Assembly (NCBI GenBank): GCA_003523945.1
Contig: DOFS01000228.1
Span: 1-20,541 of the forward strand
DNA length: 20,541 bases
Source: Nitrospiraceae bacterium
GTDB taxonomy: Bacteria; Nitrospirota; Nitrospiria; Nitrospirales; UBA8639
Reading direction: 5' to 3'
Of this stretch, positions 16,243 to 20,541 are shown in pieces (the stretch's first letter is position 1; each line of letters begins with the position of its first letter). The position numbers and the translations under genes were made by a program. The notes under the pieces were generated by a model. That model made no database searches and had not been told where the DNA came from. It saw only the letters and a program-made list of their open reading frames with translations.

Positions 16243-16776
16243 TCAATACACGACAATGTGATCTGCTGATGAGAATAGTTCAACCATTTGATTGAGGGGT
16301 ATTGGGGTGACCGCAGAATCAATTTTGGATAGATTAATATTATAGAGCAGCATCATGGTTTGATTCCCGTAAATTTCTACACCCAGACTTTTGAGAAATT
16401 GAAAATAGTCTCCGTAATTGTGTGGCACCTTCTCAAGGGATACTTCCATTTGTTCGGCAAGACTCTGTCGTTCTCGTTCGGGGAGGGTGGCACGGTCTAG
16501 GGCGGTGCTGCCCGAACCGAACAGGCTATTGAACCACCCAAACCCTTTGGTCACAGACGTGACCGCGCTGGCATCCACTAATATTTTGACTTGGTGACCG
16601 GCTTTCGTCATGGCCCAGACGACATTCGGGACTGCACAAATTTGTGCGTCGTCTTCAGCTAGAGAGGTTTTCATATGGATCAAGATTTGGGCTGCTTCTC
16701 CGTGGGGTATATGGCCGAATAATCCCCAAGCAAGTAAGGCTCCCACCACCATAAATTTCTGAATCCAGTTTCCCAT
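16243..16776 (-). CDS. Exported DsrE-like protein
   Basis: The 177-residue protein has a signal peptide (1-29, ending GEA-AQ) and a DsrE/F-like alpha/beta fold. It opens with the strand ILIHMKTSLAEDDAQICAVPNVVWAMTKAGHQVKILVDASAV in pieces (about 30-75) and ends in a strand-helix-strand (LLYNINLSK, ADHIVVY). Cytosolic DsrE/TusD proteins carry persulfide sulfur on a Cys; C47 is the only Cys of the mature protein and lies early in the first helix, so equivalence is uncertain. Exported members of this family are of unknown role. Handling of sulfur or thiols in a mercury-stress setting is an inference. GAGGAG lies before the ATG. The gene is 147 bp after the AhpD-like gene, and that gap contains two hairpins. 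Confidence 0.8.
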   Translation of the reverse strand: MGNWIQKFMVVGALLAWGLFGHIPHGEAAQILIHMKTSLAEDDAQICAVPNVVWAMTKAGHQVKILVDASAVTSVTKGFGWFNSLFGSGSTALDRATLPERERQSLAEQMEVSLEKVPHNYGDYFQFLKSLGVEIYGNQTMMLLYNINLSKIDSAVTPIPLNQMVELFSSADHIVVY

Positions 16777-16874
16777 TGACCATTTCTCCTCTTGTCTTCT
16801 GCACTCAACCGGTTTTCGGCTTGATCTATCACAGGCTCAGGCCAGCATCTCTAGCAGAGCCTTAACGAGGGCAA

Positions 16875-16917
16875 GAACAAGCCCGTGGCCCATCTTTCTT
16901 GTTCCGGCAGATGCCGG
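16875..16917. repeat. Pair of hairpins between the AhpD-like and DsrE-like genes
   Basis: CCGGC-AGAT-GCCGG (16904-16917) is a perfect 5-bp stem with a 4-base loop. GAACAAG (16875-16881) and CTTGTTC (16898-16904) form a 7-bp stem around 16 bases. No U-tract follows on the minus strand, so these look more like mRNA-processing or stability elements than terminators. Confidence 0.45.
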
Positions 16918-16923
16918 CTGAGA

Positions 16924-17295
16924 TCAGTGGCTGCAACAGCCTGCTCCAGCTAAACTGTGTTGTCCTGTAACATGCCCTTTGTAGACCTCAAAGGCTTTTA
17001 ACGCCCACTCTTCTCCAGGGCATCCTTGCATGGTCATGGCCACATCTAAGAATTCGATAAATTCTTCCTGGGAAATTCCTTTGTCACAGGCCATTTTCAC
17101 ATACGCGTCAATACAGGGTTCGCACCGTAGGGCAATAGAGATACTCATGGCCGTCAACAGTTTGTACTTGGCGGGCACGGCTTTTTCTCGATATGCCTCT
17201 TCGCGCATTCGCATGACTCCACCGGTCACCTTGGGGCTTAATCGCCTCAATTCTTCGAAGGTCGACTCCGGTGTGTTCGTTTCGACTTCATGCAT
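16924..17295 (-). CDS. AhpD-like carboxymuconolactone-decarboxylase-family protein with C-terminal CC
   Basis: The 123-residue protein is an all-helical CMD/AhpD-family member. The family motif is at 57-64, RCEPCIDAY, with C58 and C61 in a CxxC that in AhpD works as a disulfide reductase site. Helices before it (GGVMRMREEAYREKAVPAKYKLLTAM) and after it (DKGISQEEFIEFLDVAMTMQG) match the usual single-domain length. Oddly, the last residues are GAGCCSH, adding a vicinal Cys pair and a His that ordinary members lack, much like the tails of MerA and MerF. A thiol exchange or Hg-binding role in the cytoplasm is an inference. AAGGAG lies seven to nine bases before the ATG. It sits 167 bp after merP. 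Confidence 0.88.
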   Translation of the reverse strand: MHEVETNTPESTFEELRRLSPKVTGGVMRMREEAYREKAVPAKYKLLTAMSISIALRCEPCIDAYVKMACDKGISQEEFIEFLDVAMTMQGCPGEEWALKAFEVYKGHVTGQHSLAGAGCCSH

Positions 17296-17403
17296 CAGCA
17301 GGACTCCTTTCCATTTTCTGAGATTAGGTTAATTGGGTGGCGGCCAACTCCCCAAATGATGTGTTTACTGTTACTCAATCACTGATGGGTCCATGGTGAT
17401 GTT

Positions 17404-17453
17404 CCAGAAATAGTTCTGGTTACCCAACTGGGAGCACCGGATACAATGCTCCC
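17404..17453. repeat. Two hairpins downstream of merP
   Basis: GGGAGCA (17430-17436) pairs with TGCTCCC (17447-17453), a perfect 7-bp stem; CCAGAA (17404-17409) pairs with TTCTGG (17414-17419) around ATAG. Both follow merP within 60 bases on the minus strand. Without a U-run they are weak terminators at best and could lower expression of the genes beyond or stabilise the merT-merP message. Confidence 0.5.
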
Positions 17454-17462
17454 CTTAGGGGG

Positions 17463-17876
17463 TTATTTGAAAAGTGAAGACCAGAAATCCCGGAACACAT
17501 TGCGCTCTTTCTTTTGAATGGTTAGGGAACCATTGGGAATAACGGTGGCCTTGTAAGTGTCGAACACAGTACTGGCACCTCTGATGGCTTGCACCAATTG
17601 ATCAGGATTGCCTTGCCCTGGCTCAACCGTGACAATGGCTCCGCCACTCGGATAACTCACCTCGGCAGATTGAACCCCGGAAACGGACATCAGGGCGGCA
17701 TGCACATCTTTTTCACAACTTGCGCAGGTCCACCCATCAATTTTCAGCGTGATGATTTCCCCTGAGGGAGCACTCGCAGAGAGTTCTTCCGAGGCCGCAA
17801 GAGCGCCCCGAGCCAATATGCCCTGTGTGACGAGAAACATTGCTAGAAACATCAATGGAAACAGTCTTCGTATCAT
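17463..17876 (-). CDS. merP: MerP-type periplasmic mercury-binding protein
   Basis: MerP binds Hg(II) in the periplasm through two Cys and passes it to MerT. The 137-residue product has a signal peptide (1-28, ending ALA-AS) and an HMA domain from about 40 to 105 with the binding motif GWTCASCEKDV (C51, C54; classical MerP has GMTCxxC). The chain follows the ferredoxin-like order of the family (VHAALMSVSGVQSAEVSYPSGGAIVTVE in pieces). About 30 residues follow the usual MerP end (DTYKATVIPNGSLTIQKKERNVFRDF in pieces). The ATG at 17876 has AAGGTG upstream; a longer in-frame start at 18197 would run through merT in another frame and is rejected. It starts 14 bp after merT. Confidence 0.92.
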   Translation of the reverse strand: MIRRLFPLMFLAMFLVTQGILARGALAASEELSASAPSGEIITLKIDGWTCASCEKDVHAALMSVSGVQSAEVSYPSGGAIVTVEPGQGNPDQLVQAIRGASTVFDTYKATVIPNGSLTIQKKERNVFRDFWSSLFK

Positions 17877-17890
17877 GGTTTCACCTTCCT

Positions 17891-18337
17891 TTATTTGAAA
17901 ATTCCCAGCCAATAGGGGGACAGAACAAAAAAGAGGGTCAGCACCGTAGCCAACCAGAGAAAGACAACCGATTTCGAGCGTATTCGTGAATCCGTACAAT
18001 GTGAGTCTGAGGCACAAGCGGCTTTGGGCTTGCGATACACGAGATAAAATCCGGCTCCAATCGCCACCATAGCGACAACAATGAAAAAGGGTCGGTATGG
18101 GACAAAGGCTTTCAGAACTCCTGCTGTATTCGCTAAAAAGCCTGTGGCTCCAACACCTACCCCAAGCCCAGCAAACAGCACAGGCCCAATACAGCAAAGA
18201 GAGGCGAGAAAGGCCGCAATGATTCCACCAACCGAAGCGATGGAGGCAGGCTCCTTGAAATTTTTTGCGCCTTCACTTTCTTGAAATGAGGGTTTCTCCG
18301 ATATAATTACCGCTCCAGAATTTGATTTCTTATGCAT
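17891..18337 (-). CDS. merT: MerT-type mercuric ion inner-membrane transporter
   Basis: MerT imports Hg(II) handed over by MerP. The 148-residue protein has three membrane segments: about 34-58 (with the vicinal C48-C49 in ASLCCIGPVLFAGLG), about 81-100 and about 122-145. The loop between the second and third carries C108 and C114 (AACASDSHC), the second Cys pair of the family. The phrase FVPYRPFFI matches the conserved LEPYRPIFI of plasmid MerT. A polar N-terminal extension of about 30 residues makes it longer than the usual roughly 116 residues. GAGGAG precedes the ATG. It lies 47 bp after the CGRTHC membrane protein and 14 bp before merP. Confidence 0.95.
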   Translation of the reverse strand: MHKKSNSGAVIISEKPSFQESEGAKNFKEPASIASVGGIIAAFLASLCCIGPVLFAGLGVGVGATGFLANTAGVLKAFVPYRPFFIVVAMVAIGAGFYLVYRKPKAACASDSHCTDSRIRSKSVVFLWLATVLTLFFVLSPYWLGIFK

Positions 18338-18384
18338 GGTCTCCTCTCATGTTTCGTATAATCACTCATTAGAACATTCTCACC

Positions 18385-18768
18385 TCAATAATTCGCAGGG
18401 AAAAACTTTCCCCAGATCCGTTCCGTGACAATCCACAAGAACCCGGTTCCGCCTATGAGGGCAAGGCCTAACCACATCCAACCATTCGCTCCAAGGTCTA
18501 CAATTTGGAATCCATGCAGGACCATCACGATGGCCAGCAGGAGGAAATACGGTCCCGTAAAATAACAATGAGTCCGTCCACACCGTGCGGCATTGACCAC
18601 GCACGCAACTCCTTTCCACAGAAGCGCACCAGTCCACATGATCGTTCTCGTAAAGGGGTCTACAAAAACTCCAACGATTAACAGTGCTCCCGGCAATCCC
18701 CATAGAAATGCATAGGTGTAGGAATCACTGACCCAATCTTTCAATTCAAAAGATTCTCTGTTTGGCAT
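18385..18768 (-). CDS. Small membrane protein with CGRTHC motif (unknown function)
   Basis: The 127-residue protein has four likely membrane segments at about 20-36, 43-60, 70-86 and 97-115. Between the second and third lies ACVVNAARCGRTHCYFTGPYF with C56, C63 and C68 and H67. It is the first gene of the mer array, just below the MerR-type promoter. I know similar sequences only as conserved hypothetical membrane proteins of metal-resistance regions. It does not match MerC, MerE, MerH or MerF by its Cys placement. A role in metal transport across the inner membrane is plausible from position and from Cys residues at a membrane edge, but is not shown. No clear Shine-Dalgarno precedes the ATG; the transcript would have a short leader of about 30 bases. 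Confidence 0.82.
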   Translation of the reverse strand: MPNRESFELKDWVSDSYTYAFLWGLPGALLIVGVFVDPFTRTIMWTGALLWKGVACVVNAARCGRTHCYFTGPYFLLLAIVMVLHGFQIVDLGANGWMWLGLALIGGTGFLWIVTERIWGKFFPANY

Positions 18769-18804
18769 GAGCGATAACGTCTAGATTTCCACTTGTATCT
18801 CACT

Positions 18805-18810
18805 TATGAT
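18805..18810 (+). promoter_or_regulatory. Candidate -10 of the merR promoter
   Basis: TATGAT on the plus strand overlaps the -10 of the minus-strand operon promoter. A weak -35 lies about 17 bp upstream (TAGATT, 18782-18787). An alternative is TTGTAT (18793-18798) with TGTAGT (18817-18822) at 18 bp, which would overlap the operator. Either would allow autorepression by MerR. Confidence 0.35.
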
Positions 18811-18836
18811 AAACCCTGTAGTAACTACAGATACAA
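18806..18836 (-). promoter_or_regulatory. MerR-type promoter of the minus-strand mer operon (19-bp spacer)
   Basis: On the minus strand, TTGTAT (18836-18831) and TATCAT (18811-18806) are separated by exactly 19 bp, and the spacer contains a perfect palindrome. An overlong spacer with a central dyad is the hallmark of promoters that MerR-family regulators activate by distorting DNA. The predicted start is near 18799, about 30 bases before the first gene. Confidence 0.85.
18816..18830. promoter_or_regulatory. MerR-family operator
   Basis: CTGTAGTAACTACAG is a perfect 15-bp palindrome inside the promoter spacer. A wider 9-bp inverted repeat, CTTGTATCT (18792-18800) with AGATACAAG (18829-18837), flanks it. 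As I recall them, Pb/Cd/Zn-type MerR operators resemble this more than the CCGTAC-N4-GTACGG of Tn501 MerR. Confidence 0.8.
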
Positions 18837-18862
18837 GAGGTTTTTTTTGGGGAGAGGCGCAC

Positions 18863-19273
18863 ATGGTCACCATTGGCGAATTATCCAAGCAGACCCGCTG
18901 TAATATTGAAACCATCCGCTATTACGAGCGGATTGGTCTGCTATCCAAACCACCGAGAAGCCAAGGCGGGCACCGCCTCTATGACAAAGAACAAATCAAA
19001 CGGTTGGTCTTTATCCGTCGCAGCCGGGAACTGGGATTTTCGCTTGAGGAGATTCGCACGCTGTTCAGGCTGGTTGACGGCGACCGGTACACGTGCCAGG
19101 AAGTGAAGGGGGTGACGGAACAACATCTCAGGGATGTCAGGAAGAAAATCTCAGATCTGCGGAGGCTTCAAAAGACACTTCGTTCGATTTCCTCCCAATG
19201 CGAAGGAGGTTTGGTTCCGGACTGTCCTATTATTGAATCGCTGTTTGCAGAACAGCAACGAACTACACAGTGA
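18863..19273 (+). CDS. merR: MerR-family metal-responsive transcriptional regulator
   Basis: The 136-residue protein has an N-terminal winged helix-turn-helix (VTIGELSKQTRCNIETIRYYERIGLL in pieces), the dimerisation helix (residues about 78-108) and three cysteines placed like the Hg(II) ligands of MerR. These are C78 (YTCQEV), C113 and C121 (SQCEGGLVPDCPIIESL), corresponding to C82, C117 and C126 of Tn501 MerR, though the loop is one residue shorter. The His-rich tail of CadR is absent. Hg(II) is the likely signal because merT, merP and merA are downstream of its promoter, but Zn, Cd or Pb cannot be excluded. GGAGAGG lies seven bases before ATG 18863; a start at 18806 would fall inside the operator. 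It is transcribed divergently from the mer array. Confidence 0.92.
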   Translation: MVTIGELSKQTRCNIETIRYYERIGLLSKPPRSQGGHRLYDKEQIKRLVFIRRSRELGFSLEEIRTLFRLVDGDRYTCQEVKGVTEQHLRDVRKKISDLRRLQKTLRSISSQCEGGLVPDCPIIESLFAEQQRTTQ

Positions 19274-19680
19274 AGTCCAGCACGAAGATACGGGTTCCCA
19301 AAACTTCTCGATCACTCTGGCGCAATAGTTCCCATGATAGTCAAGACCTTAAAGACATTGAATAAAAACTGAAAGCCGAAATTCGCGTCTATCGGCTCGT
19401 GTTACGTGACAAAAGGACCTCACGCCTTCCTGAGGTATTGTTGGGGTTGGCCCTCGTCTCAAATGGCAAAGGGAAGAAACATCTATCATCAAACAATTGG
19501 AGTTAGGCGAAACACGGAGAATCACAGCATGCAGAGCTTCCCTATTTGAGTTAGCCCTTAAACTGGCCGACATATTTTTATAAACATTGACGAGGCATAA
19601 TTCACATGATACCTTCCGAGATGCCGCGTAGCCTAAACAATTAGACAGTCCATTTTGAGAAGAGCAAGGATTGCGGGCGT
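19274..19680. other. 407-bp region without an intact gene
   Basis: This stretch holds a decayed DUF1232 fragment (19334-19460). A second open segment without a start codon reads IIKQLELGETRRITACRAS... and ends at a TAA at 19581-19583, in a third frame. No promoter, hairpin with U-tract or repeat was convincing. It looks like gene debris between the mer island and the next operon. Confidence 0.6.
19334..19460 (+). pseudogene. Remnant of a DUF1232 (YkvA-like) gene, frameshifted and truncated
   Basis: From ATG 19334 the frame reads MIVKTLKTLNKN and stops at 19370. Shifting frame at that point gives KAEIRVYRLVLRDKRTSRLPEVLLGLAL (from 19372), which matches my memory of the start of DUF1232 proteins (..YRLVL.D.RTP.LAK.LLGLA.GYAL.P.DLIPDF). 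The similarity stops at about 19455, before the diagnostic DLIPDF segment, and the frame then hits a TAG at 19504. One indel plus loss of the rest would explain this. DUF1232 proteins are small membrane proteins of unclear role. Confidence 0.5.
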
Positions 19681-20127
19681 ATGAAAGTATGGGTTTCCCT
19701 CCTTTTATTTGGGATCTTCAGTCTCCCCTTTCTTCATGACCATCGCATCCAACTGGCAGAAGCCGGATATGGAGCCCAGGGTCCTGAACAGGCAGATCTG
19801 GTCCGCCATGTTCATCTGGCAGAGCATTCTTCTCACGGACCCCAGCCAGAATCTGGTGAGCACCAGAACCAGGACCTATGGCCAATTCTTGACCATGTTT
19901 CCCTCATCACCCTGACTTCAGGTTCGAGTACTAACCTTTTCACCATTCTGCCCATAGTCGACGCTTCGCCCAAAGACTATCCGTCACCTGATCTACCTCA
20001 AAGATTACGGGAGCCAACGTCACCTGTTCGCGGGAGTCCGCTGAACACACTCAACACTGTCCTTCCTTCCACAAGCCTTCTTCTTCCTATCCATTCAGGA
20101 AGAGCTCCACCTCTTTTCCCTTTGTAA
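19681..20127 (+). CDS. Small exported His-containing protein preceding a metal-efflux operon
   Basis: The 148-residue protein starts with a signal-like segment (MKVWVSLLLFGIFSLPFLHD) and has a His-rich stretch at about 42-62 (RHVHLAEHSSHGPQPESGEH). The central part is hydrophobic and Thr/Ser-rich, followed by many prolines, and it ends SGRAPPLFPL. It has no Cys. Small exported proteins with His clusters and a terminal R.PP motif, such as CzcI-like or DUF2946-like proteins, often precede CzcCBA/CusCBA operons; this one precedes a CusB-like gene on the same strand. The family link is a resemblance, not a proven match. The start codon has only AAGGA about ten bases upstream. It could be a periplasmic metal-binding accessory protein. 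Confidence 0.6.
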   Translation: MKVWVSLLLFGIFSLPFLHDHRIQLAEAGYGAQGPEQADLVRHVHLAEHSSHGPQPESGEHQNQDLWPILDHVSLITLTSGSSTNLFTILPIVDASPKDYPSPDLPQRLREPTSPVRGSPLNTLNTVLPSTSLLLPIHSGRAPPLFPL

Positions 20128-20325
20128 TACATTTCCATTCCCTACAGTTTTAGCAAGTCATTGCTAGCCATTTAACGGATTGCCCAGGTGTGGGCTGGCT
20201 GCTGCACTTTTTCTGCCTCATGAGTTTGTGAAGATCCGGCTTATTGAGGCTGTGAATGTTGTTGGGACTCTTGAGTCTTGTCTATCAAAAGTAGATTGCG
20301 CGTTGAATCTGAAAGAAGGTAGACC

Positions 20326-20541
20326 ATGAAACGAATGTTTTTCTGGGCTTTGGGTTTTATTGTGTTAGTTGTCGTGGGTGTGACGGCCATTCTTGGTGGA
20401 GGATTTCGTTTGGATTCCATCACCGGTTCACAAGATTTAGAGGAAGGTCCAACGGAGCCGGACCCCATTTCGATTACCTTGTGGTCTGACAAGGCCGAGC
20501 TTTTCTTGGAGTATCCGCCATTTGTGGTGGGGCACGCCTCC
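20326..20541 (+). CDS. RND metal-efflux periplasmic adaptor, CusB/HlyD-like (partial, N-terminal 72 codons)
   Basis: The frame opens at ATG 20326 with GAAGGT upstream and runs off the window. Residues 5-25 are a membrane anchor or signal. After a short acidic stretch comes ISITLWSDKAELFLEYPPFVVGHAS, the start of a beta domain that I recognise from adaptors of CusB/CzcB-like metal efflux systems (usually T.WTDK.ELF.EYPPLVVG). It would connect an RND pump, presumably encoded further right, with an outer-membrane channel. This is a different adaptor type from the one at 11103-12248, so the genome carries a second, separate efflux system next to the mer array. Confidence 0.8.
   Translation, partial: MKRMFFWALGFIVLVVVGVTAILGGGFRLDSITGSQDLEEGPTEPDPISITLWSDKAELFLEYPPFVVGHAS

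Noticed and set aside
17877..18197. N-terminal extension of merP giving 244 residues
   Set aside because: It overlaps merT in another frame; the signal peptide and ribosome-binding site fit ATG 17876.
18806..18862. Longer merR start
   Set aside because: It would begin inside the promoter and operator; the ribosome-binding site fits ATG 18863.
1..20541. tRNA genes, CRISPR arrays, insertion sequences or transposon ends
   Set aside because: No cloverleaf-like sequence, regularly spaced repeats, transposase frame or long terminal repeats were seen by eye.

Overview
The window looks like an accessory, metal-stress island in a Gram-negative bacterium: tripartite efflux, many signal peptides, a MerR-type divergent promoter and sigma-54 control. 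The style of the proteins (tandem CxC exported proteins, paired DUF302 proteins, an AcrB-like pump with an N-terminal extension, a CopZ-like Fe-S protein next to merA) suggests Nitrospirota, perhaps Nitrospira. That assignment rests on recall, not on a search.

Layout. Almost everything from 18768 down to 1 is on the minus strand. A Hg(II)-type merR (18863-19273, plus) diverges from the minus-strand array across a MerR operator with a 19-bp promoter spacer. The first minus-strand block holds a membrane protein with a CGRTHC motif, merT, merP, an AhpD-like CxxC protein with a Cys-Cys tail, a secreted DsrE-like protein, and a sigma-54 activator whose PAS domain carries three cysteines. A 355-bp gap follows. 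It contains a 28-bp dyad and a candidate -24/-12 promoter. The second block starts just downstream: a thioredoxin-fold protein, a STAS-like protein, a TolC-like outer membrane protein, a membrane fusion protein, an RND pump, two DUF302 proteins, two exported CxC proteins, a TlpA-like thioredoxin, merA, merF, a CopZ-type Fe-S protein without an HMA domain, and a partial TPR protein at the left edge.

How it may work (inference). MerP and MerT bring Hg(II) in from the periplasm, MerF may do the same, and MerA reduces it to Hg(0), as in classical mer. Here merTP and merFA are about 13 kb apart. Between them lies an efflux pump whose only two cysteines are in its periplasmic porter region, plus many periplasmic thiol proteins. 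This suggests an extended thiol-metal system combining reduction, efflux and periplasmic chaperoning, with two regulatory layers: MerR at the head and a sigma-54 activator in the middle.

Right end. After merR comes a 407-bp stretch without an intact gene, which carries a decayed DUF1232 fragment. Then a small His-rich exported protein and the first 72 codons of a CusB/HlyD-like adaptor open what looks like a second metal-efflux operon on the plus strand. No RNA genes, CRISPR arrays or insertion sequences were seen.
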